DNA from: Sipunculus nudus
Taxonomy: Eukaryota > Annelida > Sipuncula > Golfingiida > Sipunculidae
Direction of reading: 5' to 3'
DNA length: 64,000 bases
NCBI GenBank assembly: GCA_026874595.1
Contig: CM049317.1
Location: forward strand, 24,574,401 to 24,638,400
Positions 1-10,705 of this stretch are shown piece after piece (position 1 is the first letter of the stretch; each line of letters opens with the position of its first letter). Below the pieces are notes generated by a model. The model did not search any database. It was not told the origin of the DNA and saw nothing but the letters and a program-made list of their open reading frames with translations. Made by a program: the position numbers and the translations under genes.

Positions 1-1688
1 AGACCACCTGTGAAGTGTATATACTTTTTGCCTGGTCCACTTGTGGTTTAGGTACACAAATTTGACTATATATTCAAAATAATATGTATCCCCGCAATAA
101 TATTTTGTTTGTTCCTGTGTATTCAGCTGAATTACTTATTTTATCAGTTAATTTACCGGTACCTCTTATAGGAAGGACGATCTTATTGAGCAAGTCAGAT
201 ACATTTCTAAACAAAGTCAAATTATTATTATTTTTCTCCGCCAAAGAGGGTAACGTTTTTACCTGTGTTTATTTGGAGATTGCATCGCCTGTCAGTTGGC
301 TGATCCAGCAGACAACATGGCCGCTTGCTTCGAAAGCTGCAAATATTGCAATACTGGTACAGAAGCTATTTATGAACAAGGTACATGATACATAACGTTT
401 TCATTCCAAGTAAATTTAAAGGGACATACTCAGGAGTAATAGTATGTCAATTATTTCTATTATCTTGATCAAAATCTTCCCAGCAAAACCATCCTAGCTC
501 ACGGTCTCAGTGCCTCCCATTCAGCTGCTTAATACATTGTCACGGTTCTGCGTTTGAGCAAACTCGGTCCTTGTGTGTCTATTTACCATAACAAGCCAGG
601 TGACCGGATGTGCGATTAGCCATGCGCGACATATCCCAGACAAGTAGGGTCCAAACATAAACCTGCACGGTTGTGAAACACCGGTTGTAAACCAGAAAAG
701 GGAACGAAAACGATGACGTTCGCACTATGTTTATGCAGGAGCAAGTAACGCGTCCGGTTTACTTCAGTACATTATTTTCAGTACATATACAGCTCAATTG
801 TGAAAACGCAAGACGGAACGACCAAATTTCATTTATGTTTTACAGAACTATATTTCTGTCTAAACTTTTAGAGATGGATAGAAAGTTGGATCCGTGGGAA
901 TATTCAACAGTGGGAGAATCGGGGGCTGGAGAGGATAGGTCGAGATCTGTGACTGTCGTATGACAGTTACGAGAAGTCTTTTTTTTTTTCTTTTGTTACA
1001 GGTTTTATTTGAATTAGTTATATGATTGTTCACCAGGTGGCAGTCATCACAGCCGGGAGACGGACAAGAGAACAAATTTGACCCTTTTTCGGACAAGGCA
1101 ATACCTTTTTTCCCCATTTCTCATATAGATTGTCACATAGGCGGGTGGTATTGATCATTCGGTCAGCGCACCTTGCAGACACTAATAAATGCTGTATCTA
1201 TATAAGAACCTCTCTTTATGAGGATTGTGTCTGGCGGCCATGATTCCATAGACTATTATGTTTCAGTTACGATATTTTCATCTATTTTAATCCCAATGAC
1301 CGCAGACCTAGTAGTCCCAGAAATCATCAGACCTTCATCTCACCGGGAGATGATAAGTCTGAATTCTTGAAGTTGGTAAAAATAACAGTAACAGTATAGT
1401 TATTAAAATATTTAATATCCCAGCTATAAAGAAAACTCGGCGACGATTTATTTTAAAATCAATTAAAGAATGAAAAAAAAGAATGATGTTTAGTTTTGCC
1501 TAAGTTTATGTTATGGTGAGGTTCACACACCGATGATTTTATTATAATAATTCCAACAATAAAAATAATAAATTAATCATGTTTAATGAGAGAATTAATG
1601 AGTTGTTGTTCATTCAAACTGTTGTTATTCAATGCATATCTGAGCTGAAACAAATAGTCATGTATTCTTTGTGATCACTCCTTATATG
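1..1688. other. Unique A+T-rich sequence, no gene recognised
   Basis: Short open frames here (the longest about 100 codons) look like chance reading frames: none has a recognisable motif or a convincing pair of splice sites. The stretch 500-720 is locally less A+T-rich but shows no repeat partner elsewhere in the window. Confidence 0.6.
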
Positions 1689-1940
1689 AAAGGGGCCTAC
1701 CCCGATATGTGGCGTATATAATACAAATATAACATTTTTATTTTTAACTTTATATACAATATATATATATAACGTTTCATAAAATGAGCCGATCTTTATA
1801 TTCACAAATTTATAACGTGTTGGGGACTACCAAAATCATAACCAAAACACGTCCAACAAGGAGATCCAGTGGCAATTTAAAAGAAATCACGGGTTCGCAA
1901 TTGACATGAGGCAGTGTTGCAGCACACGTTATTCCTACCA
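1689..1940 (+). repeat. Interspersed repeat family X, copy 1
   Basis: Starts with AAAGGGGCCTA and shares a skeleton with copies at 10438, 29408, 37127 (minus), 58200 (minus) and 60150. The shared parts are the AAAGNGGCC start, a central TTTATAACGTGTTGGGGAC-like block followed by a CCAAAAT motif, then CACGTCCAACA and a short CAGTGGCAA motif. This copy has an internal (TA)n expansion. No reading frame is conserved between copies, so this is a short non-coding mobile family (MITE- or SINE-like). Confidence 0.6.
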
Positions 1941-2090
1941 ACAACAGCCAGGATGCGCAATCAACCCAACCACCTCTGGTTACAGAGTTTTACCATTATT
2001 CAACACGGGATCGGGTAACTAAAAAGGCTCTTGCATCGGTCACAAGAATTACATATATGAGCTACAGTGCATAAATATGTACCAAATGGA

Positions 2091-2255
2091 GCGTGGTGGA
2101 GTAATGGTTAGGGCGCTCGACTTGTGACCGCGAGGTTGTGGGTTCGCGTCCCGTTCAGACTCCTAGCCTAAGTCTTTGCCACAAAGGTGCGCTCTCTCGA
2201 CCCAGGAGTGAATGGGTACTGGTCATAGGAAGCAGGCAAATGAAGAACTAAGGAG
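2091..2255 (+). mobile_element. tRNA-derived SINE
   Basis: The head resembles a tRNA gene. A box-A-like stretch (TGGAGTAATGGTTAGGGCGC) is followed by a B-box match GGTTCGCGTCC at 2141-2151, the spacing of an internal RNA polymerase III promoter. It does not end in a mature acceptor stem but runs into a non-tRNA body (CAAAGGTGCGCTCTCTCGAC), as SINEs do. A degenerate relative sits at 8541-8715. The 3' boundary is uncertain. Confidence 0.7.
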
Positions 2256-3919
2256 TTTTATATGATGGAGTAAACTGATGAATAGGATGTATCGTGTTCA
2301 TTGCGAACTTGATAAGAAACATCAAGTGTGAAAGCCAGTTGATCTAGCTACCGCCACTTTCCTATTGCGATAGGGTTATCCCTGATACATCGTCGAGGTT
2401 ACCACAGAAACGCTTTGCAGGGAAGTCCCGTACTAAAAAAATATTCATTTCAGATGTAATGAAATTGTAATTGAAATTGCAACATTGTTGGATTTGCTAG
2501 AAGACATTTGTTCGCATGAAAAAATAAATCTGCGGAAATTATGTTATTTTATTGCAACGCCTGTTCATTTCATAGCCGTGACAAACCAGTCTAAACGGCT
2601 TGCTTTGTTCACCGACAAATTATGTGGACGACACATCTATGATTTTTCAATCCTGCTATGCTATGACCATGAAGCTCCGTATAGATCACGTGTTTTTTTA
2701 ACTATTATATTTTGCATCCAGGTCTGCAACCAGGAATCAAAGTTTGAGCTACCCTGTAGAAGGAATAACCTATGATGCTGTCCGTAGCTGTCCTGATTCT
2801 TAAAAGTCGCAAAGCAGTGAGAAGTCTCGGGAAATGTCCAGACTTGGCCTCCTTATCATTTTCCCAGAAATGCGCAATCAATGGGATTGTCAATGACTGA
2901 GATTTTGGCGCGACTCGGCGTCAGGATGAGTGTTATCTCAAGTCCATCGAAAAAGAATACAACTACTGACTAGTTCGAAAAAATATCAGAAAGTTACATG
3001 AAAACAGAAATCAGTTATAGACTGAGAGATTTGCATAACTGGATTGGTATATAGATATGTATGTGATATATACCGATATTATGTCAAAACCAAGAACACG
3101 TATATTAGTGAACGGAAAATACAAACTCCACCTCATGCTCATTCTGTCTATTTATTATACATTGATAGAACTGATCCAGTTTAAAACACATTACAAATGT
3201 AACTGGACAACTGGACAGTTATACGACTTATTTTTTATATGATGACAAATATGGCTTGTTCTCCAATAAGTCGTTAGACATACGACGTGCCTAAATCAAA
3301 TCTAAAAATAGTTGTATATTCTAAAGATATTGATCTATTTTACATTCTGCTCACGATTAAAGACATGACAGTTCTGTTAATATAAATTTGTCTGTATCTC
3401 GAATTTGAACCATGATAATGTCAGCTCCAGAACACCTCCGAGACTTTAGTATTATTTTCGAATAATAAATAGGAAACAAAGGCCTAATCATATTGACAGT
3501 GTGTTTAAGGATGGAGAAACTGGCTCATTTATTCAGCTTCTTCAAATTAGTTTGGTTCAAATTTGGTATGAACCAACATCCACAAAACATATTATCCTTT
3601 AAAACAAATCTACATAGTTAATTAGCTAACTTTTTTTCTCGTTTGTTTGAAATGAAGTCGTCAATTAAAAAAAATATTATATAACAAAGAAAAAGTACAT
3701 AGATAATATAACTAGACAGATATATAATTATTTTTTTACTGCAGTGGTACTTTTGAACACATGGAGGCTGTTTTATAAAGATGCAGCGATTTCGAGATAT
3801 AACTGAATGGAAACGGAAACGAAAGGTTATTCAAGTTTCACAGCTGAACCTGTTGTATTTGGAAAACTAAGATAATATTTGTTCCTATCAATGAATCTGA
3901 GTGTACAAAAATAGACTTC
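2256..3919. other. Unique A+T-rich sequence, no gene recognised
   Basis: Open frames of 96 codons at 2485 and 61 codons at 3057 have no motif and no splice context. No repeat partner was seen in the window. Confidence 0.6.
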
Positions 3920-4218
3920 GGGCTCGGACATGTAGGCTAGAATATCTGTGCTTTGGCCGCATGCTCGGAACAGAAGGGTTTATCAGCTAAGCCATTGATG
4001 TCCATGCTCTTTTGTTTCGTATGACGTACGTTTTATGATCGTGGCTTTCTCGAGTGGCTCTTATTGTAGTAGTCCTGAAGTCGTTTCACATTCGTGATCA
4101 TTCGCGAAAATTCGTGACACATTTTCACATCACGAATGGACACGCATTATGAGGGTTTTAACAAGACTTGCAAAGAAACGTCCAAATCACAGAAATCCGA
4201 GCCTATATGTCCGAGCCC
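3920..4218. mobile_element. MITE with 31-bp terminal inverted repeats
   Basis: The left end (3920-3950) begins GGGCTCGGACATGTAGGCT and ends in TCTGTG. The reverse complement of 4188-4218 begins GGGCTCGGACATATAGGCT and also ends in TCTGTG, so the two 31-bp arms match at roughly 27 positions. The 299-bp interior has no open frame and contains smaller palindromic TTCGTGA/TCACGAA motifs. This is the structure of a non-autonomous DNA transposon. No clean target-site duplication was found, so the superfamily is not assigned. Confidence 0.78.
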
Positions 4219-4640
4219 TTTCATTAACCGTCGTACAGTCAGAATCATTCGGTGATATTATAATAGCTATATACATCAATCGATCCAGTAATGTAAATCT
4301 GTCAGTATAGGACTCATTTGTAACATTCTGTCGTACATATCAGTCGCCATTTTCATTTTTTTTTTCTTTTTTAAAGGATTGACTCCGAGTCGAGTCAAAT
4401 CTCAGTCATTTACCATCGAGTCCAATTCTGGGTTAATTGATCAGTAGTCACAGTTTAAATTCAAGACCACCGTAACTTATGAAGGTTACGCAGGATTTCT
4501 GACTGGTCTGTCACTTTTCAAGGTCAGGACAGCCACGATCAGCATCAGAGATTCTTCCTCCTTTAACAATAATTCTTGCTTGCAGATCATGAAGCAAAAT
4601 AAAAATAACCACGTGATTCATACGGCCATGATGTAGCAGG
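4219..4640. other. Unique sequence, no gene recognised
   Basis: Mixed A+T-rich sequence with a short pyrimidine run near 4355-4375. No open frame or repeat was supported. Confidence 0.55.
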
Positions 4641-5010
4641 ATTGAATGTTCGTATGTTCAACAAGTCATAGCTCCGTCGTAGAAATCGTGGAGAAATCGT
4701 ACTAGTTTCTTGGACGTTGTAACTATGTCGCCAACATTCTTAAAATTCTCGTGCCATATCGTGCTGCCATCGTGCCACTCTTGTAGCATGTTGTATTGGC
4801 ATCGTACTCCTCTCGCACGGCATCGTCCGCGTAATGGATTTTTTTTCTTTCGACAGGCTGGTTGGCCACGAATCGCCACGATTTCAACGTCGTGGCGATT
4901 CGGCGTTAAATTTCGTGAAAATGGGAGCAGGGCTTTAAACGCAAAGAAATTACATCTATGGCAAGCAGATACACTTAACTTTTCAGGAAAAATAAAAATA
5001 TGAGTATAAA
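4640..5010. repeat. CpG-rich block with internal hairpin
   Basis: The stretch is unusually rich in CG and in CGTGCC/ATCGTG motifs compared with its neighbours. It contains a perfect 13-bp inverted repeat, CGAATCGCCACGA at 4869-4881 and TCGTGGCGATTCG at 4890-4902, with an 8-nt loop. Overlapping open frames on both strands (142 codons minus, 97 plus) look like by-products of low stop-codon density. A decayed DNA transposon is the likeliest explanation; no terminal repeats were found. Confidence 0.4.
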
Positions 5011-5104
5011 TGTGCGGTAAAGTCAGATACATACAATAAAAAATCACAGTACTATCCAATATTACATATATATTCGGTTGCAGCAATCGTACTGTCTGAC
5101 TTTT

Positions 5105-5400
5105 ACCAGGTGTCGCGGTAACTTAAGTACAATGGGCATCCCCTGCTAGTACAATAGGCAGCAGCAACAAAACCTCGGGGACTCGGACGCGTATCCCTTT
5201 GATGCTGGACATTGACCCCAATGCTCTCTCCATCTGATTAAATCTCCTTGGTAGAAAATGTATAACCTTTAAGCGCCTGATATGGCTGCTTGGGCTGTAT
5301 GCTCCCCAGGGAACAGGCTCAAAAGACCAGGTAGGCGAAGTGTTAATGACGGATGAGACAGACATCGTCGGTGATTTCAGACTATGAACCAATACCTTTA
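5105..5400. other. GC-rich block of unknown nature
   Basis: A locally GC-rich stretch lies immediately 5' of the LINE relic. The minus strand is open for 89 codons (5123-5392) but shows no motif I recognise. It could be a repeat into which the LINE copy inserted, or an old coding fragment. Confidence 0.3.
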
Positions 5401-5439
5401 CCTGTTTACCTTTACCAAGTGTAAGTCCAAAATCACAAA

Positions 5440-5936
5440 TGCTCTACAAATATGACAGATAAATAACAAGCATAAGCAAATCAGAGTTATACACGGGTGC
5501 CAGTATGTGGAATAACCTTCCAGAATCAGTAAAAGCTTCAAGGGAACTACAATCCTTTAAACGGGCACTTAAGCAATATTTATTTCAGATACAGACTGAC
5601 CACAGAGTGTCATCTTAGAATATTTTATTTTTTAGCTACCATGCCATGTATTTAGTTATCTTGATATATGCTCAATTTTATCGTATAATTTATAATCGTC
5701 GACTTTATCATTCCATGTTCTTAGACAGTCGATCATCATTATGTATTTCTGTTTGAATCAGTTTCTGATTTACATATTGAGATTTTATATGTATTTACCT
5801 ATGTATGTAGAAAAATGTTATTTGTAATAATTCTCGAGGGCCCCAAGTGAGATTAGTGCCTTGGCACTAATTGGGTTTGTATGATACCCTCGTAAAATAA
5901 TGTATATAAATAAAATAAAATAAATAAATAAATAAC
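5440..5936 (+). mobile_element. 5'-truncated non-LTR retrotransposon (CR1/Jockey-like), 3' end
   Basis: Codons just after 5480 read T-G-A-S-M-W-N-N-L-P-E-S-V and continue through S-F-K-R-A-L-K-Q-Y-L to a stop at 5616-5618. The pattern (GASMWNNLP followed by SFKxxLKxYL) is typical of the extreme C-terminus of CR1/Jockey-type reverse-transcriptase ORFs. A non-coding 3' UTR follows, with a perfect hairpin (ATTAGTGCC / GGCACTAAT, 5852-5871) nested in a CGAGGG/CCCTCG pair. It ends in an (AAAT)n-type tail at about 5905-5936, the usual scar of target-primed insertion. All upstream domains (endonuclease, RT core) are missing, so the copy is dead on arrival. Confidence 0.78.
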
Positions 5937-5963
5937 TTAACATCTGCATTCAAACAAATGCAA

Positions 5964-6090
5964 GCCTCCAACATTCACGTATTCGGCCGATTTTCCAATG
6001 TTATTCGTGCTTAAGTGACAGTACAATTTTAAATATTACTTGATGACGTTCCTGGATCCGGATCTGCACTAAATCTAATCGATTCTTCAA
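5964..6090 (+). mobile_element. GCCTCCGCCA-type MITE, 5' fragment
   Basis: Begins GCAAGCCTCCAACATTCACG and continues with the family's CATTCACNTATTCGGCC, TTCGTGC and GATGACGTTCCTGGATCC segments, as in copies at 8262, 11455, 20346 and 55075. The 3' half and right terminus are absent. Confidence 0.6.
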
Positions 6091-6480
6091 AGACAAATTT
6101 ATCAAAGCCAATACTTATTTCTTTCTTTGCTATTTAAATTTTTACAGCTTACCGCTTGCCTTTAAAAAATATGGCAAGGTATTTGCCAGTGTTCCTCAGT
6201 TGGACGGGATAAACATATTAATCAAGTGTATTGGTAACCTAACAGGTCATGCCTATGCTGATAAAGGAATAAAACTCCAGCGAGGATGATGTTTATAAAT
6301 TAATTGATATGTCTTTTATGTGTGACGATAGTTTGACTTTTTGGAACACTTTGCACTCTTCTTGTGAACCTCCGCAAAATCATAGACCTATCAGGTGTCA
6401 AGGCATTGCGGATTTCAGTGCGGTTACATGAAGAGCGTTTAAATACTTCATACGACAGTTTAATCTTATGCTCTATTTTA
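6091..6480. other. Unique sequence, no gene recognised
   Basis: No motif, repeat partner or splice pair was seen. A 75-codon minus frame has no recognisable features. Confidence 0.5.
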
Positions 6481-6482
6481 AG

Positions 6483-6557
6483 TAGGGCTGAGTTTCGCTT
6501 ACAAATTACGTATTGCGATATTTTCATTGTATCAAAATTATAGCGAACAAGAGTGAG

Positions 6558-6627
<70 letters not shown>

Positions 6628-6858
6628 TGTTAAATATAATAAATGAACTTGATCATTTCATATTAAACGTCTTGAGATACGACAGAAGCTTGTAAACTAT
6701 CCCAGCTCATTAAGATATTAAATTTGTAACAGAAACATGATTTTACTAAGACAAAATATCGGAAAGTATCGATATTTGAAAACTGTATCGCGATACACAA
6801 CATGCGAATCATTGTATCAGGGTATATCGATATATCGATAATATCGTGCACCCTTAAT
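6483..6858 (+). mobile_element. hAT-like MITE interrupted by a (TA)n array
   Basis: The ends read AGGGCTGAG (left) and, on the opposite strand, AGGGTGCACGATATTATCG (right). The latter resembles the CAGGGNTGCACGATAT ends and ATCGATATATCG/ATTGCGATAT interiors of hAT-type non-autonomous elements. Sequence from about 6700 to 6830 recurs inverted at 50040-50215, including TTTCTGTTACAAATTTA and GCTGGGAT. The array at 6560-6626 lies inside the element. No transposase is present. Confidence 0.5.
6560..6626. repeat. (TA)n microsatellite
   Basis: An uninterrupted alternating TA run of about 66 bases. It creates the spurious Tyr-Ile repeat frames seen here. Confidence 0.97.
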
Positions 6859-7440
6859 GATTAGTATTTGATCAGATAATTTCAGAGTTAAATCTCAGGC
6901 TTTATTTACAGATATAGGAACCTTTCTTTGAGAAAATACACAATGCATGAGCCAAGGTGGTACAATGAAACTGCAAATATAATATGTGCTGCCTGGTTTG
7001 AGCAACGAGAGCAGAATCAGATGCCATTAGCATGAAAAATATCCTCCCGCGCAAATGAAATATTGTCCTATTAGCGTGCATTATTGCAAACACATCCATT
7101 GCCATGAAAAGCTCGGCAGCTCGGCTCGGTTTTGAGACTGTTAACTGAGAGTGAAATAAAAGGCAACTCAGTTTTTTTCAATGTTTGTACATGTTTGGCA
7201 TCTTCAATGTGACAGTACTGGTTAGGCAGTTTTGGTGCGACAACACATTGAGGTGCAGCATTTGGTTTGGTCCCTGTTAAGTAAAAGCATTTTTACGTCT
7301 TCGGTTTCCAGGAAACATGTACGTACGTAGACGGTTGTTGTTAAAGAGAAATTATATTCTCAAGGGCGTATTTCGTAACCTTTTCTTTCTTTCTTTAAAA
7401 AAATATATATCCTGTTACAAGTGTCTCTTTTATTGTGTCC
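6859..7440. other. Unique sequence, no gene recognised
   Basis: No supported coding sequence. A pyrimidine-rich acceptor-like AG precedes GAAACATG at about 7310, but no donor or conserved frame follows. Confidence 0.5.
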
Positions 7441-8240
7441 AGCAGTCTTACATGTGTCTCTGTAGCGTTAGCATTGTCTGTTGCCATGGGAGACGCGCTA
7501 GCCGGGCCGGCCCACTTGAGGGGTATGACGTTTAGAAACACAGCGGTCATTTTAATCTGGAACTTTCTGGGCTGGTCGCGCTCTCTGAGCACGTGTCTTG
7601 TAATGTTTGGGCGTGTGTATTATGTATTGTTAGGTTCTGTAGATTGTTCGTGAAATAGATGTTTCTAGAATTTTCGGATGAAAATTAATAAATAGGGGCT
7701 GTGTTTTAGAGCCTAGAGGGAGGAGAGAGAAATATTCCAGCGGAAGCGGAAGAGTGTGAGTCAGTTTTGGACCTATCCTATAATTGCAGTAACGCCAGGG
7801 ATTCTACGAACTCTTTGCTGATTTAGTGCGGCCTGTCTCCAGTTTGCTTTTGGGATTATTACAAGAACTTTACTTTTGGATTACAGCAGATTGATTTTGT
7901 GATTGAATTGGACTATTATTCTCTGAGAAGATTTTTGTGAACTGTTCATCTATTTTATACATTTTAAAGGACTTGTTGTCGCTGTGACAGTGGTGGTATC
8001 TAGGTACTGTACACTTTGTTTATTATACTGTGTAATTGTATTGATTTAGTGTATTGTAATGTTAGGATTGTTTTAAGAATAAATTATAATTATTTGTTAA
8101 CAAAAACCACTGACTTCTTTATTCATTCCCTTAGACATTTCACGCTGCCTAATGTAACAGAATCTGATTTTTTTTATCTCGATGACAAAAGTTATGCTCG
8201 TCACGACTACGTGATCTGTTGTCATTAGGTTCCGTAACAA
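7440..8240 (+). mobile_element. Possible solo LTR or promoter-like unit
   Basis: The stretch is not A+T-uniform like its neighbours. It carries an A+T box (AATTAATAAATAGGGGC near 7690), a purine-rich GAGGGAGGAGAGAGAAA run, a long T/G-rich transcript-like body, an AATAAA at about 8079, and ends GTAACA at 8238. This order resembles U3-R-U5 of an LTR. No second copy exists in the window, no target duplication was found, and the left boundary is a guess. Confidence 0.25.
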
Positions 8241-8261
8241 TCCTAATTAGAAATCTGCAAT

Positions 8262-8520
8262 CTAATGAATGGAAGACTCCGTCATTCACTCATTCGGCAC
8301 AGATTCATTCGTGCATGAGTAACGGTACGTTTGTGAATATTCATGGATGAAGTTTGTGGATCCAAAATCTAATCGGTACTTCATTGGCCCATTCCAGAAA
8401 TACCCTGAATATTTCATTAGATTCCGCTTAGGATTGCTTGAGTTATGTTGTGTACAAAAAAAAACACACATACACAGACACACACGAACGGGGATGGACG
8501 CATAGCTTCCTGGCGGAGGC
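8262..8520 (+). mobile_element. GCCTCCGCCA-type MITE, copy with intact right end
   Basis: Contains the family segments CATTCACTCATTCGGCAC, TTCGTGCATGAGTAACGGTAC, GATTCCGCTTAGGATTG and an ACACACAGACACAC run, and ends in the perfect terminal motif TGGCGGAGGC at 8511-8520. The left terminus is degraded. Confidence 0.7.
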
Positions 8521-8540
8521 AATTATGAGGCGTGTGATGG

Positions 8541-8715
8541 CGAGAGGTAACAGCGCTAGGAAAAGTTGCAGGTTGCGGTCCGTTCAGACCGCCTTCCCCC
8601 GCAAAGGCTAGTGGCCAAGAGGGGCGCCCTCTCAAATCCCTAGGAAGCCGAGAAAAGCTATAAATAATCAACAGGCCGAAAAAAGGAAGACAAAGTGTAA
8701 AGTCGTATAAGACTG
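8541..8715 (+). mobile_element. Degenerate tRNA-derived SINE
   Basis: GGTTGCGGTCCGTTCAGAC followed by GGGGCGCCCTCTC matches the B-box region and body of the SINE at 2091-2255. Box A is eroded. Confidence 0.45.
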
Positions 8716-9080
8716 ACATTGTGTGTGATACCAAACCATAAACCCGAGGTTAGGATCTATAAGTTTAACGATGATCGTCGAGGGATATATGCACGGATAT
8801 ATAAAATTCACACAAAATCAACACATAAAAATGTGAAAATAAAAGTATTCGGATTTTACACAAATAAAGAACTTAATGTATACTATCCTTGCAAGTAGCT
8901 ATAAGATATACTGTTTCTATTGCAAACATGTCCTATACGATTTGTTTACTGGTATCGGTGTCCTTTATGACAAGGGACCCATTATGTTTATTTTGAATTT
9001 CACACATATGAAAGTCGCAAATTAAATAAACAAAATTTATAGCAATGTCGTGTTAATAATGCATTAAGTTAATGCTGTAA
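8716..9080. other. Unique A+T-rich sequence
   Basis: Nothing recognised. Confidence 0.55.
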
Positions 9081-9146
9081 ATTAAATTATATATACCTTC
9101 ATTATACCTGTATATTAAATTATATATACCTTCATTATACCTGTAT
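9081..9146. repeat. Two perfect tandem copies of a 33-bp unit
   Basis: The unit starting ATTAAATTATATATACC and ending CCTGTAT occurs at 9081-9113 and again, without a mismatch, at 9114-9146. A perfect copy suggests a recent slippage or duplication event. Confidence 0.95.
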
Positions 9147-9589
9147 ATTATTATTCACGGTTATTATCATACATGTATATTGTTATACCTCCGGGGGTGC
9201 CGAAAGGTATCGTGTTTTTACACTTGGTTTGTCTTTTGCGATTTCACGCAAAAGAATTGAAGAGAATTTGTAAATACTTTCAGGAGCGTTAGGATTATAC
9301 CTAAACAACAATCTATATAATTTTTTAAGTGACCTATATTACATCATTTGTCTTTTTTTATCTTCATTCCAAGGCTTTATTTCACTTGTGACATGAGGCT
9401 AATTTTTCTGTCCCTGTAGAGCCATAGAACCATTTTTATAGAGCTGGCCATTAAATGGAGATAAATATTTTCTGTGTTGCTGTTTAGTTTAATTGCAATA
9501 TTGGTGGAGTATGTAAACTCTGACCACTTTCCTGCTGTATTTTATTTACATTTATATTATCATTTTTATATAACTTCGCACTGGAAGGG

Positions 9590-9852
9590 CCTGATGGTCA
9601 CTCCTTGCCGTACATCAATATAAACTTATTTATTTTACATGGATTGTAATAACTGTAATAACGAGAGTAGCTCGGAGATGGAGGTGTTAGTTAGTTTGTA
9701 GAGGTATTGGAAACCGGAAAACCCAGAGAAAACCACCGACCTTTCACGGGTAACTACAACTGACTCTCATAGCTTTGGGGTGGGGGTGGGGGGGTCGAAC
9801 CCGGGTCGCCAGCGAAGAGAGCCGAGCGTTTTACCACTCGACTGCCTTGGCC
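9590..9852 (-). mobile_element. V-domain tRNA-derived SINE (RUDI-like)
   Basis: Read on the minus strand, a tRNA-like head (GTCGAGTGGTAAAACGCTCG; B box GGGTTCGAC) is followed by GGTTTTCTCTGGGTTTTCCG and GTTTCC, which matches the V-domain core shared by V-SINEs. V-SINEs of the RUDI type are established in molluscs. A C-rich run interrupts the region just after the B box. The second copy is at 59032-59200. Confidence 0.7.
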
Positions 9853-10437
9853 GTATATATAGAACAATACAAACCGAAAGTCTAAACCCAATGCGCCTTC
9901 ACAACAATCTCACCATGCTGTAAATCTTGGATCTCAGGGACCCCATAAACACGAATTGTTGGTATAAATCTTCATTGTACAAAACCTGTAAAGACTACCA
10001 TCTTAAGTAATTCCAGCGTTTTCAGGAAAAATGTGCATCTGCAAGAGACGAGATGGTATTTATGGGCACGAACATTAACTATCTCAGCGTAGGCAATAAC
10101 ATTATCAAAAACACATTGATGTCCTTGGACGACCATCTATGTCTATATTAGGGTGTAGGTAATTTGTATGTGCCATACCAGGAGCTGTGAAAGACCGACG
10201 TAAGTGAAATATATGTCAACGCCAGTACCGTGACCTGATCCTAATAGCAGTGAATGAAAGAAGAACTCCTTTATAAACATCCACTAAGCAACCACTCGTG
10301 TCATACGGCAGGCCTTTCTTAATAATTTATCTTAAATCTTGTTCCATTTTTGTCTTGTTTAATTTGTTCTATTTGTTTGTGGCCATGACCTAAACTTAGC
10401 ACTGTCTGTTACTCACAACAGTACGATTTTCCAGTTT
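9853..10437. other. Unique sequence, no gene recognised
   Basis: Mixed-composition stretch with no motif or repeat partner. A GTAAGT occurs at 10201 but no open exon ends there. Confidence 0.5.
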
Positions 10438-10705
10438 AAAGAGGCCTACTTCGATAGCTGATGTATATCGGATAAAACAATTGCTTGGACCTTTATTAAC
10501 AAAAAATAAACCGAAAAGCACACAGGCCTACACAGATTATATAAGATTTGTTTATATCCACGTGTTTATAACGATTTGAAAGACCACCAAAATGGCGCCG
10601 ACCGCAATCAAAGCACGCCCAACATCGAAATCTAGCGGCAGATCACACGAACCAGAGGTCTGCAAATGACAGAAGATGATGTGGCGTTACATGCTCTCGC
10701 CAGTG
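10438..10705 (+). repeat. Interspersed repeat family X, copy 2
   Basis: Starts AAAGAGGCCTAC and shares TTGTTTATATCCACGTG, ACCACCAAAATGG, GCACGCCCAACATCG, TCTAGCGGCA and GTCTGCAAATG-type blocks with copy 3 at 29408. It is the clearest plus-strand copy alongside 29408. Confidence 0.7.

Noticed and set aside
1-60. Similarity of ACTTTTTGCCTGGTCCAC to a word near 61165
   Set aside because: The match is about 20 bases only and does not extend, so it is not evidence of a repeat.
2091-2165. Functional tRNA gene
   Set aside because: Box A and B are present, but acceptor and anticodon stems do not pair and the unit continues into a SINE body. The same holds for the other tRNA-like heads.
4658-5086. 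142-codon minus-strand open frame
   Set aside because: Low stop density in a CpG-rich palindromic block; no motif, overlapping frame on the other strand, and length within what chance gives in 64 kb.
6513-6695. Open frame of Tyr-Ile repeats (also at 11992, 12036 and 13262)
   Set aside because: It is only a translation of (TA)n microsatellite.
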